Notes under the pieces: generated by a model
The model's input: the letters and a program-made list of their open reading frames with translations, nothing else
Databases searched by the model: none
What the model was told of the DNA's origin: nothing
Position numbers and translations under genes: made by a program
Shown: positions 1-8,303 of the stretch, in pieces
Layout: every line of letters starts with the position of its first letter
How positions within the stretch are numbered: position 1 is the stretch's first letter
Assembly (NCBI RefSeq): GCF_004770745.1
Contig: NZ_RQGD01000046.1
Span: 310,001-374,000 of the forward strand
Direction of reading: 5' to 3'
Source of the DNA: Leptospira ognonensis
GTDB taxonomy: Bacteria > Spirochaetota > Leptospiria > Leptospirales > Leptospiraceae
Length of the DNA stretch: 64,000 bases

Positions 1-480
1 CCGAGAATTAAACTAGCTAGAGTCAATAGGGACAGAGAAGGAATTTTGATTATCACCTTGCAGGAGAAAGTTGCAGAATTTGTAGTGCACGTTGGAGACA
101 TGATATACGAAGTCGATAAAGACAAAGAAATTCTCTCCGAAAACAACGTGCTCGCTGATCATCTAATCGTGATTTCAGGTAGTTTTCCTATCACATCCAA
201 TAAGATACAAGGCACTCAATTTAGCGACCTATCCTCCGAATTGCATTCTGGGCTTGAATCTTACCCTGCATTAAAAACTCGCATATCTGAAGTTAGTTTA
301 GAGCAGGATGGAGATTATATGATTTATTTAAAATCTCCTTCACATGCAAAGGTATTTCTTGGCAATAAGTTCGACTTATATCAAATTCGAAAACTTTATG
401 CAGCATTATCATTTTTAGAATCTGAAAATATAAAAGTATCTACAATCGATTTGAGGGGAGAAGACGCCGTCTATCATTAG
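1..480 (+). CDS. ftsQ: Cell division protein FtsQ, C-terminal part (5' end outside window)
   Basis: The frame is open from the first base to the TAG at 478-480, so this is the last ~159 residues of a longer protein; the apparent TTG start at 46 lies inside it. The visible text (R-x-G-x-L-I-I-x-L-x-E-K-V, then a conserved [10 protein letters not shown]) has the pattern of the FtsQ/DivIB extracytoplasmic domain that follows POTRA. FtsQ links early and late divisome proteins in the periplasm. The call rests on this pattern and on position: ftsA follows after one base and then ftsZ, the classical division-cluster order. The N-terminal membrane anchor cannot be checked. Confidence 0.8.
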   Translation, partial: PRIKLARVNRDREGILIITLQEKVAEFVVHVGDMIYEVDKDKEILSENNVLADHLIVISGSFPITSNKIQGTQFSDLSSELHSGLESYPALKTRISEVSLEQDGDYMIYLKSPSHAKVFLGNKFDLYQIRKLYAALSFLESENIKVSTIDLRGEDAVYH

Positions 481-481
481 T

Positions 482-1714
482 ATGGAAGATGCCCCAATTA
501 TAACAGCGCTCGATTTAGGATCCTCTCTCGTAAAAGTAGTCATCGGTAGGCTCGTAAACGAATATGAAATTGAAATTATAGGTACAGGATCGTTTCCATC
601 TACCGGAGTAAAAAATGGATCGATTGTTAATATTGAAACAACGACAAAATCAATTGTAGAGGCGTTTGGTGATGCTGAGCTAATGGCGGGGCAAGAGGTC
701 GGCTCAGTAGTCGTAAATGTTTCTGGAAAATCTGTACATGGTTTTAATGAAAGGGGTATCGTCGCAGTTACAAACAAAGAGCGCATTGTCACTGAGATGG
801 AAATTATGAGAGTCGTAGAGGCTGCTCAATCGGTCCATGTCCCTCATGACCAACAGGTCATTCATGTACTTACAAAAGAATTTAAAGTAGATGATCAAGT
901 AAATATAAAAGATCCGGTCGGTATGACTGGTGTTCGATTAGAGGCAGAAGTTCATATCGTATCTTGTGGAAATACAGCTTTAAATAATATTGATCGTTGT
1001 ATTGAGCAGGCAGGTCTTACGCAAATGGACCGAGTTCTTTCTTCACTGGCCTCCTCGGAAGCAGTTCTAACGAGTGGCGAAAAAGATTTGGGGACCGCTG
1101 TTGTGGACATAGGCTCGGGAATTTGTGATATTATTATTTATGTCGATGGAGGGATTGCCTATTCCTCCGTCGTTCCTTTCGGTGGTTTTCACATTACTAG
1201 TGACTTATCAATTGGCCTAAAGACAACAATCGAATCCGCAGAAATTTTGAAAAAGCGATATGGTCACACACAACTCGATAAAATAGATCCAACGGAAAAA
1301 ATTGAAATTCCGGCAATCTCGGGTCGAGCTGCAAGATCTATCTTTCGTTCCGAATTGGTAGAAATCATGGAACCAAGAGTGCGCGAAATTTTGGAAATGG
1401 TCGATACTGAAATTACAAGATCAGGTTATAAGTCTGCTCTCGCAGGTGGTGTAATTTTGACCGGAGGGACTTCCCTTTTGTTTGGCATCGAATCGTTAGC
1501 AGAAGAGGTATTTCGCCTGTCAGTCGGACGTGCCAAACCTGCAGGCCTGACAGGGCTGATAGATAAGATTTCTTCACCTGAATACGCTACTGCGGTTGGA
1601 CTCATAAAATATGCATCACGCTTGCAAGATTTAGAACAGAGAAACATTCGGTCTGGATCAGAGCAGGACAGTTGGGTAAAAAAAGCACGCCGTTGGATGG
1701 AGAATAATCTCTAA
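482..1714 (+). CDS. ftsA: Cell division protein FtsA
   Basis: 410 residues, normal length for FtsA, the actin-like ATPase that tethers FtsZ filaments to the membrane and recruits later divisome proteins. The actin-fold phosphate loops are visible: [12 protein letters not shown] near residues 11-22 and [13 protein letters not shown] near 207-219. The adenosine motif [11 protein letters not shown] is near 325. The C-terminus ends in an amphipathic segment ([14 protein letters not shown]) typical of the FtsA membrane-targeting helix. The ATG at 482 follows the ftsQ stop by one base and ftsZ starts 9 bases after the stop, so the three are very likely co-transcribed and translationally coupled. 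Confidence 0.96.
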   Translation: MEDAPIITALDLGSSLVKVVIGRLVNEYEIEIIGTGSFPSTGVKNGSIVNIETTTKSIVEAFGDAELMAGQEVGSVVVNVSGKSVHGFNERGIVAVTNKERIVTEMEIMRVVEAAQSVHVPHDQQVIHVLTKEFKVDDQVNIKDPVGMTGVRLEAEVHIVSCGNTALNNIDRCIEQAGLTQMDRVLSSLASSEAVLTSGEKDLGTAVVDIGSGICDIIIYVDGGIAYSSVVPFGGFHITSDLSIGLKTTIESAEILKKRYGHTQLDKIDPTEKIEIPAISGRAARSIFRSELVEIMEPRVREILEMVDTEITRSGYKSALAGGVILTGGTSLLFGIESLAEEVFRLSVGRAKPAGLTGLIDKISSPEYATAVGLIKYASRLQDLEQRNIRSGSEQDSWVKKARRWMENNL

Positions 1715-1723
1715 GGAAAATAT

Positions 1724-2935
1724 ATGTTATATCTAGAAGAAGAAAGAACGAGCCCAGCAAACATCAAGGTAGTCGGTATCGGCGGCGGTGGGATGAATGC
1801 CGTTACCCGTATGGTCAATTCACAAATGAAAGGTGTAGACTTTTTAGTGATGAATACTGATGAACAGGTTTTACTTAAATCTCCCGTAGAACATAAGATC
1901 CAATTAGGAACAAAAGTAACCCGCGGCATGGGAGCTGGAGGAGATCCAGAATTAGGACAAAAGTCCGCAATGGAAGATAAAGACAGAATCGTCGCTGCAC
2001 TTAAGGGAGCAGATATGGTTTTTATCACCGCAGGAATGGGTGGTGGAACGGGAACAGGTGCAGCTCCTGTCATCGCAGCCATTGCGAAAGAAATGAAATG
2101 TTTAGTTGTGGGTGTCGTTACAGTTCCCTTCTCCTTTGAGGGAAAAAGACGTGCGGAATTAGCAAGTATTGGAATTGAACAACTGAAAGCAAACGTTGAT
2201 ACGCTGATTACCATCCGAAATGACTCAATTTTTCAAGTCGTGGACCCAAATACTCCCTTTGACCAAGCGTTTCAAGTCATCGATGATATTTTGTTAAACG
2301 GTGTTCGCGGAATTAGTGATATAGTTAATCATCCCGGCATCATCAATGTCGATTTTGCAGATGTAAAAACCATCATGAAAGATACAGGGGACGCGATTCT
2401 TGGAGTAGGTGAGGGTCGAGGTGAAGGTCGTGTGATTGAAGCCGTAGAGCAAGCGATCAATAATTCATTACTAGAAGATTCATCCATCCAAGGAGCAAAA
2501 TCTCTTCTCATCAATGTGACTGGAGGAAATGATCTAACCATCCAAGAATGGAATGAGGTTTCTCAAATCATTACAGCACAGGCTGACCCAGATGCAAATA
2601 TCATCATCGGTCTCAATGCAGATAAGAATTTAGAAGATAAAATTCGCGTAACTGTGATTGCTACTGGCTTCCAAAAGAGAGCCAGCCAGAGACACACAGC
2701 AAGAGATCAGAAGGCAGTTGGTCACGACGAATCAAATACTTCTCCGCTGGTTTACATTCGAAAAAATGAAGATATGCAAAAACGCGATACTGGTTCGCAA
2801 ATAGATTCCAGTAGAAATTTGAGATCTGGCCAGAGAAATTTAGGAAATACTAGAACCAATCAGAACCAACCTTATCAGAACTTTGGTGAAGATTACGATA
2901 TCCCTGCTTTTCTTAGAAGAAAAGCAGAGGGATAA
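1724..2935 (+). CDS. ftsZ: Cell division protein FtsZ
   Basis: 403 residues. Tubulin-like GTPase that polymerises into the Z ring at mid-cell. The N-terminal nucleotide-binding [13 protein letters not shown] (18-30), the tubulin signature [10 protein letters not shown] (106-115) and the T7 loop NVDFADV (about 209-215) are intact. A variable linker of about 60 residues rich in Arg, Asn and Gln follows. The protein ends in the conserved C-terminal peptide [14 protein letters not shown], which in other bacteria binds FtsA and ZipA-like partners. AAGGAAAA upstream of ATG 1724 serves as ribosome site. It is the last gene of the division run: the next gene is convergent and begins only 8 bases after the stop. 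Confidence 0.98.
   Translation: MLYLEEERTSPANIKVVGIGGGGMNAVTRMVNSQMKGVDFLVMNTDEQVLLKSPVEHKIQLGTKVTRGMGAGGDPELGQKSAMEDKDRIVAALKGADMVFITAGMGGGTGTGAAPVIAAIAKEMKCLVVGVVTVPFSFEGKRRAELASIGIEQLKANVDTLITIRNDSIFQVVDPNTPFDQAFQVIDDILLNGVRGISDIVNHPGIINVDFADVKTIMKDTGDAILGVGEGRGEGRVIEAVEQAINNSLLEDSSIQGAKSLLINVTGGNDLTIQEWNEVSQIITAQADPDANIIIGLNADKNLEDKIRVTVIATGFQKRASQRHTARDQKAVGHDESNTSPLVYIRKNEDMQKRDTGSQIDSSRNLRSGQRNLGNTRTNQNQPYQNFGEDYDIPAFLRRKAEG
2904..2927 (+). other. Perfect 10-bp hairpin inside the 3' end of ftsZ
   Basis: CTGCTTTTCT (2904-2913) and its exact complement AGAAAAGCAG (2918-2927) flank a 4-base TAGA loop, 8 bases before the ftsZ stop and just before the convergent COG3014-like gene. There is no T-tract on either side, so it is not a canonical intrinsic terminator. 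It may still end or protect transcripts at this convergent junction, or it may be a chance result of coding for L-L-R-R-K. Confidence 0.35.
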
Positions 2936-2943
2936 ACGAAAGT

Positions 2944-4371
2944 TTAAGGATTGTTTGTATAGGATCTGACGTTGATGTAGAGAGGCTTTCCTTCTTCTAC
3001 TTTGATCGTGGTAGGTGCATTTGTAGTGATGCCCGTTCCTTGGTCCATATTAAACGAATACTCACCGGGTTCTAAAAAGACTCTTTTAATTTGAAAATTC
3101 GAAGGGATGGTTCTCCAGCACCTGAGATCGGGACCAATCACCTGTGCTGTAGCAAGTCCAGCTGCGGCACCTGCGGCAAGTCGTATCAACCCACTGACTA
3201 AATCGTTTTTATTTTTATCTCCCAAACCAGATTCAATGGCCTTTGCGGCAGCTTCTGAGGCAATCACAGCCGCAACTACCTTAACCGCAAGAGAGGTTAC
3301 ATTTTTTGTAATGAGTGCCTTGTAGTTATCATTAAAGTTTTTGATCGCTGTGTCAGAATAATCGTTTAAAACGTCACCAGAGCCAATTTCTACTCCATTG
3401 ATATAGAAATTTCTTTTTCGTGATCCTTCTAAATCGCGATCTCTGTAAATGGGAATGGGATTTTCAGCCGTACTGAGTGTAGCAAGAACTCCAGCTACGG
3501 ATACACCAGCACCGTCGGCACGAGCCGCAATTTCAATGGCTCCACGTAGTGCCAGTGCGAAATACTCATCATCCATCAACTTGCCACGAGATTCTTTGAT
3601 CGCGGATTTACCTGCCTCGTGAATGATGACAACCTCAGAAAGATTAGGTGATTGTATGTTTACTTTTTGCATGGAATTTGAGAATGCCTGCACATAAGCA
3701 GCTCCCTTTCCATACTTACCCATGTCCCGAGAGTCATTTTCTCTCAGTGCGAGAACAAATCGATCAGAAGCAACTGTTGGGCTAGAGTTGATCAATGATT
3801 CCATATTTTTAAACTGAACGCGGGCATCATTGTACTTGCCGAGTTTTTCTGAAACATAAGCATCTAACAAACGTGCCGCATTGTTTTGCCGATAGGCGGC
3901 AGCGGTGAATTTCATTTCCTTTAATTCGAAATCCATCCTACGGAAGTAGATTTTCGAATTTTCCATATCGCCTAATGCCATAAAATTTAGGGCGATAAAG
4001 AACTTTATCATCACACGCTCAAAGTCCTCTCCGGTATAATTGGATTCATTATCAGAGAGTAAAAATGCCAAACCTTCTTTAGTGAGACTGGTTTTGATAT
4101 TGTCTGAGAGCTCTTCTGCCTGTTTAAAAACTTTGTTTGAAGTTTCAAAATCACCCTTAGTATGAAAAATCATACCAGCTTCCATTAGGAAGAGGAGTTG
4201 GTCTTTTGAAGCGGCATCCTCGTAAAGGCCTCGAATCGACGGGATGGCCGAATCATAATCCTGGCTATAGTATGCATTTTCCGTGGCCTCGATCACTTTG
4301 CCGTAATCTGAGGCGCATCCGAAAGTAGTGAAACTAATGAGAAAAAAAAGACTTAAAATTTTTGGTAACAA
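2944..4371 (-). CDS. COG3014-like TPR lipoprotein
   Basis: 475 residues. The start is TTG at 4371, chosen because AGGAG lies 6-7 bases upstream and the encoded N-terminus is a lipoprotein signal peptide with lipobox T-F-G-C (Cys19). Residues about 25-230 are helical and TPR-like (many A/L/Y-spaced repeats). They are followed by a moderately conserved region with an Ala-rich stretch near 355-400 (VAAVIASEAAAKAIE, then LAAGAAAGLATAQVIG), and the protein ends in a beta-rich domain. The architecture and the adjacent LpoB-like gene match the COG3014 lipoprotein family as I remember it. Function unknown; a cell-envelope role is inferred from the neighbour. It lies 19 bases downstream of the LpoB-like gene on the same strand, so they form one operon. 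Confidence 0.7.
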   Translation of the reverse strand: MLPKILSLFFLISFTTFGCASDYGKVIEATENAYYSQDYDSAIPSIRGLYEDAASKDQLLFLMEAGMIFHTKGDFETSNKVFKQAEELSDNIKTSLTKEGLAFLLSDNESNYTGEDFERVMIKFFIALNFMALGDMENSKIYFRRMDFELKEMKFTAAAYRQNNAARLLDAYVSEKLGKYNDARVQFKNMESLINSSPTVASDRFVLALRENDSRDMGKYGKGAAYVQAFSNSMQKVNIQSPNLSEVVIIHEAGKSAIKESRGKLMDDEYFALALRGAIEIAARADGAGVSVAGVLATLSTAENPIPIYRDRDLEGSRKRNFYINGVEIGSGDVLNDYSDTAIKNFNDNYKALITKNVTSLAVKVVAAVIASEAAAKAIESGLGDKNKNDLVSGLIRLAAGAAAGLATAQVIGPDLRCWRTIPSNFQIKRVFLEPGEYSFNMDQGTGITTNAPTTIKVEEGKPLYINVRSYTNNP

Positions 4372-4390
4372 GAGGTTCTCCTAGAAAATC

Positions 4391-4969
4391 CTACCAGCCG
4401 ACGCCCTTATTTCCTCTAACGGCTTGTTTGCGATAAGATACCTTCTCAGACCAGACGGCAATCGTAGTTTCAACTTCAACAAGCTCGATGTTAATGGACT
4501 GTTCGACGATTTTTTCTCCATCTGCCGTAAACATGTTTTCATTGATTTCACAACGAACAAAATAGTTTGGAGATTTTAACTTACCGATCGAAAGGCGATT
4601 TGAAGTCAGACCAGAAAGGCTGAATTGGATTTCATTTAACGACTGTTCTCTCGTTTTCGTGCGTACAGTATAAATTTTGTTTTTGATGAGCTTGGAAACA
4701 AATGCATTGTCGAAAAGTTCGGTTTGGATTTGTTCCGAAGTATCATTTCTAGTCGGGTAATGGGCAACAAATACGCCAGCTTCTGCCGGATTTTCTTTAA
4801 AAAATACCCCAATTTCATCTGCCAACTTTTCAGCAGCGCGAACTAACTCTTGGCTGGTCAGTCCGCCAGAGTCTGCAACGAAATCTGTTTTGTCGTCTAA
4901 TCGTTTTGCTCCACTGGAGCAAGCTAGAAGAAGTGATACACTTAAAAGTGAAAAGAAAACTCGGTTCAT
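4391..4969 (-). CDS. LpoB-like penicillin-binding-protein activator lipoprotein
   Basis: 192 residues with signal peptide and lipobox L-L-A-C (Cys17). The mature part contains a conserved helical stretch (ELVRAAEKLADEIGVFF), a strand with the pattern VFVAHYPTRNDTSE, and YFVRCEINENMF. These resemble the C-terminal domain of LpoB/YcfM proteins, outer-membrane lipoproteins that activate class A penicillin-binding proteins across the periplasm. It ends with a Trp, close to a conserved W-S-x-K-x-S-Y-R-K pattern. First gene of the pair with the COG3014-like lipoprotein. The family call is from motif shape only; a generic FlgT/TolB-N-like lipoprotein fold is the alternative. Confidence 0.62.
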   Translation of the reverse strand: MNRVFFSLLSVSLLLACSSGAKRLDDKTDFVADSGGLTSQELVRAAEKLADEIGVFFKENPAEAGVFVAHYPTRNDTSEQIQTELFDNAFVSKLIKNKIYTVRTKTREQSLNEIQFSLSGLTSNRLSIGKLKSPNYFVRCEINENMFTADGEKIVEQSINIELVEVETTIAVWSEKVSYRKQAVRGNKGVGW

Positions 4970-5026
4970 GAAGACTCTCTTATATTTAGAAATAATCTCT
5001 ATATTTATACGCAGAAAAATCGTCTG

Positions 5027-5794
5027 TCAATTCCAAAAATGATCCTCTTCCCAGTCTCTCAACTTGGCCTCTAAAAAATTAGATTTTTCAAATGTGGACA
5101 TGACACTTAATTCTCGCTCATAAATTATCTGTAGGATGTTCTTCTGGAATTTAGAATCTTCCCAGTTTTTAAATTCCAATGGATCGGAAGCATACAATTG
5201 TTTCCGTTTATCCGCAAGGATTCGTTTTCGTTCGGAACCGTAAGTTTGGGGGTGTTTTTTTTGGTAATCCTCAGCATAAAAAATCAATTCTAACGGTTTT
5301 TGTGATGGGTGGAAGGGGAAGAGAATCTTTCTGAGTTTGCCTGGAAAGAAGTGAGAACGTAATTGCTCTCGTTTTTCCCACTTTTCCCAATTGGTTCGGG
5401 AAGTGTCCAATTGTAATGCTTCTAAGTCCTCTAAATAGAAGGAGTAAGAGACGTAGACGGCGTAAAGGACAGATCCCCGTTCGTCTGGATACTGCTGGTT
5501 GATATGAAGAAAGGTTTGGTTTCTGTCATTGCCCCATTCATACCTTTCTTTGCCTCTCAAGGTGTCTAAGTATTCAAGAAGCGGTTCAGGATAGCCACCT
5601 TTTGTGATGACTTCCATCCGATCGTGCAGAGAATTCCAGACCACTTCTGAGCGAGCATCATAGCTTTTATTTGAAATCAAATCCTTTTGATTTTTGCGAA
5701 AAAGGAAATAGACAATAATTGAAATCACCAGGAGAAGTAGAAAGACCCCTATGAAAATCACATTTCGCTTTTTCATGCTACTTACGATTTTCAT
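5027..5794 (-). CDS. Membrane-anchored protein of unknown function
   Basis: About 255 residues from ATG 5794, preferred because AAAGGA precedes it at a suitable distance; ATG 5776 and TTG 5812 are alternatives. One hydrophobic helix near the N-terminus (V-I-F-I-G-V-F-L-L-L-L-V-I-S) anchors a charged, aromatic, mostly helical domain. A periplasm-facing, single-pass protein rich in Trp-Glu-Lys helices, with R-x-x-F-F-P-G-K-L-R-K-I-L-F-P-F near the middle, is reminiscent of lipase chaperones (LifO). No lipase gene lies nearby and the similarity is weak, so no function is assigned. Its 5' end overlaps the divergent lipoprotein gene at 5751. Confidence 0.6.
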   Translation of the reverse strand: MKIVSSMKKRNVIFIGVFLLLLVISIIVYFLFRKNQKDLISNKSYDARSEVVWNSLHDRMEVITKGGYPEPLLEYLDTLRGKERYEWGNDRNQTFLHINQQYPDERGSVLYAVYVSYSFYLEDLEALQLDTSRTNWEKWEKREQLRSHFFPGKLRKILFPFHPSQKPLELIFYAEDYQKKHPQTYGSERKRILADKRKQLYASDPLEFKNWEDSKFQKNILQIIYERELSVMSTFEKSNFLEAKLRDWEEDHFWN

Positions 5795-6275
5795 TTCCTG
5801 TTTCCTTTGCAAGCCAAAGAAGAAAGAAGCAGTGGATTCTGATACGATTAGCTTTCTTTTATCTCAAAAGAGTGGAGTGGAAGGAGCCTGCCAAAAATTT
5901 TTGCTCAGTGAAGCGAGTTGCATCTCCAGCCCTGATAATTCTGTGAGCGTTTGCCCCGCTCTCATAGTTGCTCTAAAATCCAAAATCAGCCCAACTGATA
6001 AAGCTTCTGACACCGTTGCTGAGCTATATTTCAATTGTTTCAGTGAGACGAATGTTCTGTACAACCAAGCGATTGCTTGCGCGAAGACCTCGTTTAATAC
6101 GACAGGCGATTACCGAAAGGCACAAAGAGGCACAGCATCCGGCAGTTCCCAAAATGCCGTCGCAGCATGGAAATTACAATTTAATAACTGTGCATCCATA
6201 GACAATGGCATCCCACCTGCCAGTTCTGGTTTACGTGAAACAGCCACAAAACTGACGGCAGATCCTTTTCAATAA
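5751..6275 (+). CDS. Small Cys-containing lipoprotein, unknown function
   Basis: 174 residues. N-terminus M-K-I-T-F-R-F-F then a hydrophobic run and I-F-I-S-C (Cys17), a plausible spirochaetal lipobox, with a second Cys at 20. The mature part is Ser/Ala/Thr-rich with Cys residues at about 43, 52, 63, 88, 103 and 143, suggesting disulfides in an envelope protein. The start at 5751 has GGAG 16 bases upstream; ATG 5775 would leave a poor signal peptide without a ribosome site. nadA begins 24 bases after the stop with its own strong Shine-Dalgarno, so co-transcription with nadA is possible. Confidence 0.6.
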   Translation: MKITFRFFMLLTIFISCFLCKPKKKEAVDSDTISFLLSQKSGVEGACQKFLLSEASCISSPDNSVSVCPALIVALKSKISPTDKASDTVAELYFNCFSETNVLYNQAIACAKTSFNTTGDYRKAQRGTASGSSQNAVAAWKLQFNNCASIDNGIPPASSGLRETATKLTADPFQ

Positions 6276-6299
6276 TTACAAATACCAAAGGAGGACAGT

Positions 6300-7286
6300 A
6301 TGTCCTTAGTCACAAAAGACGAGTTAATTGGAAAATTAAAGCCTGTTTATATGAGTCACGAAATTGATGGAAGGATTTTACCTTTAGTAGACGAGATCAA
6401 TCGACTAAAGAAAGAAAAGAATGCCGTCTTACTCGGACATAATTATATGACACCCGATGTATTTTGGGGTGTTTCCGATATCATCGGGGATTCGCTTTAC
6501 CTCTCTAAGATGGCAAAGGAAACAACTGCCGATATCATACTATTCAATGGTGTGCATTTTATGGCCGAAACTGCCAAAATTCTTTCTCCAACCAAGAAGG
6601 TTTTGATCGCAGATATGAAAGCAGGTTGTTCTCTTGCTGAGTCCATCACTCGCGAAGATGTCAAAAAACTAAAGGCACAATATCCTGGCGTTCCAGTTGT
6701 TACATATGTCAACTGTTCTGCGGATGTAAAGGCTGAAACAGATGTTTGCTGCACTTCGGCAAATGCAGTTCAAATCGTGAATGCCATGGAAACCGATACT
6801 GTTATTTTTTTACCTGATGAATATTTAGCGGGCAATGTTCAAAACCAAACATCGAAAAAATTGATTACACATCCTGGAAAATGTATGGTACACGAAATGT
6901 ATACACCTGCCGATATTCAGTCTGCCAAACGTTTGTTTGGTGGTGAGCTGACGGTGATTACGCACCCGGAATGCCATGAAGATGTAGTGAAAGAGGCCGA
7001 TTTTTCAGGTTCGACGTCACAAATGATCGATTTCATCCGAATGTCCAAAACGGATAAAATCATGTTGGTTACGGAATGTTCCATGGGTGACAACTTAAGA
7101 GCGGAATTTCCCGAAAAAGAATTTGTTTCGACATGCCAGACCTGTCCACACATGAAAAAAATCACTCTTGAGAAAGTCAGAGATGCATTATTATATGAAC
7201 AATTTGAGATTTTTTTAGATGCGGAAGTGATTGAGAGTGCAGCAAAGTCAGTCAATCGAATGTTAGAGATAAGTTATAAAAAGTAG
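6300..7286 (+). CDS. nadA: Quinolinate synthase NadA
   Basis: 328 residues, normal for the family. NadA condenses iminoaspartate with dihydroxyacetone phosphate to quinolinate, the first dedicated ring of NAD synthesis, in the cytosol with a [4Fe-4S] cluster. Visible family motifs are [22 protein letters not shown] (in pieces from residue 44), KAGCSLAE with Cys110, HPGKCMVHE with Cys195, TECSMGDNL and [14 protein letters not shown] with Cys279 and Cys282. Cys110, Cys195 and one of the last pair are the expected cluster ligands. AAAGGAGG lies 5 bases before ATG 6300, an unusually strong ribosome site. nadB and nadC are not in the window. ispF starts 5 bases after the stop. Confidence 0.96.
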   Translation: MSLVTKDELIGKLKPVYMSHEIDGRILPLVDEINRLKKEKNAVLLGHNYMTPDVFWGVSDIIGDSLYLSKMAKETTADIILFNGVHFMAETAKILSPTKKVLIADMKAGCSLAESITREDVKKLKAQYPGVPVVTYVNCSADVKAETDVCCTSANAVQIVNAMETDTVIFLPDEYLAGNVQNQTSKKLITHPGKCMVHEMYTPADIQSAKRLFGGELTVITHPECHEDVVKEADFSGSTSQMIDFIRMSKTDKIMLVTECSMGDNLRAEFPEKEFVSTCQTCPHMKKITLEKVRDALLYEQFEIFLDAEVIESAAKSVNRMLEISYKK

Positions 7287-7291
7287 GCTAT

Positions 7292-7774
7292 ATGATTAGA
7301 GTTGGAAATGGTATAGATTTTCATAAATTGATTCAGGAAAAATTTCGTCCACTCATGTTAGCTGGAGTAGAAGTGAAATCTGAGTTTGCTTTTTTAGGTC
7401 ATAGTGATGCGGATGTCATTTTACATGCAGTTGCTGATGCTATATTAGGTGCGGCAGCACTTGGAGACATCGGTCAGTATTATCCTGATCATGATGCCTC
7501 TATCAAAGACATTTCTTCTTCTATCATCGTAAAAAAGTGTTTGGCTTTAATCGGTGAAAAGGGTTGGAAATTGATCAATGTTGATTGTACGTATGTTGGT
7601 GATCATCCCAAGATCAGTCCCATCCGATCCGAGCTCATCCGTTCGCTTGCCAGTATTGTCGCCTTACCAGAAGACGCGGTATCCATAAAAGCCACCACTT
7701 CAGAGGGTATGGGTGCCCTCGGTCGTTCAGAGGGAGTGATGGTCATGGCGACAGTTTTGATTGAAAAAGATTAG
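7292..7774 (+). CDS. ispF: 2-C-methyl-D-erythritol 2,4-cyclodiphosphate synthase IspF
   Basis: 160 residues. IspF cyclises CDP-methylerythritol 2-phosphate, releasing CMP, in the MEP route to isoprenoids. The metal site is readable: Asp9 and His11 in GIDFHKL and His45 in DVILHAVADAILG. GHSDAD, ALGDIGQYYPD and KATTSEGMGALGRSEG near the C-terminus are all family hallmarks. It follows nadA by 5 bases and probably shares its transcript, although the pathways are unrelated. The downstream gene is convergent and ends 4 bases away. Confidence 0.97.
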   Translation: MIRVGNGIDFHKLIQEKFRPLMLAGVEVKSEFAFLGHSDADVILHAVADAILGAAALGDIGQYYPDHDASIKDISSSIIVKKCLALIGEKGWKLINVDCTYVGDHPKISPIRSELIRSLASIVALPEDAVSIKATTSEGMGALGRSEGVMVMATVLIEKD

Positions 7775-7778
7775 ATCG

Positions 7779-8252
7779 CTATTTTGATAACGGAGCCAAA
7801 AGCAAGGAAAGAGAGTTTGCTTGCGTTTTTAAGGAATGCGTTCCAAAAAATAAAAAAACGATTCTCGAAACCAGATCAGGTTTTGTCACAGCGGAAAGAG
7901 TCATGTCAATATGAACAAGGTTCTCTTTTTCTGTGAATTGAATGTGAAGAGACTCACTTTCCAGATGTGAAAGGCCTATGATTTTAAAGATGACCTTTTC
8001 ATTCGGAACAAGCGCAAGGAATTCGATTTTTATCTCCTCTCCAGAATGTTTGCCCTCGATCGTCTCGCCTGAGATGGGCAGTCGACCATACTTTGCAGTA
8101 TAATTTTGTAATATAAGCCGGAGAGCAGGCTCCCATTTCAAAGCAGTTGTTGTGCTCTGCGTAAAAGTAGCATCCTTTTGTGCGAAAATGGAGACTACAA
8201 AAACGATAAAAAAAAGAGTGAATGTTCTAAGAAACCAAATCATTTCCTCCAT
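7779..8252 (-). CDS. Small exported protein, unknown function
   Basis: 157 residues, or 154 from ATG 8243. Both ATGs are near a GGAGG that overlaps the first codons, so the start is not settled. A strong signal peptide (F-L-R-T-F-T-L-F-F-I-V-F-V-V-S-I-F-A-Q) predicts export. The mature 130 residues alternate strands and helices with no cysteine, and the region around VIFKIIGLSHLESESLHIQF has the feel of a SRPBCC/START-type beta sheet, but I cannot assign a family. Monocistronic, convergent with ispF and divergent from the SpoIIE phosphatase gene. Confidence 0.55.
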   Translation of the reverse strand: MEEMIWFLRTFTLFFIVFVVSIFAQKDATFTQSTTTALKWEPALRLILQNYTAKYGRLPISGETIEGKHSGEEIKIEFLALVPNEKVIFKIIGLSHLESESLHIQFTEKENLVHIDMTLSAVTKPDLVSRIVFLFFGTHSLKTQANSLSLLLAPLSK

Positions 8253-8303
8253 ATAAAAATCTATTGCCTAAGGATCGATTGAAATTTAGTTTTATCCGAT
8301 ACC

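Noticed and set aside
415..792. Minus-strand open frame across the ftsQ-ftsA junction
   Set aside because: Lies antisense to two well-supported division genes, no ribosome site, Ser/Thr/Pro-rich composition typical of a reverse-strand shadow.
1711..2214. 167-codon minus-strand frame opposite ftsZ
   Set aside because: Antisense to conserved FtsZ motifs; composition is Pro/Ser/Ala rich as expected from reading Gly-rich code backwards.
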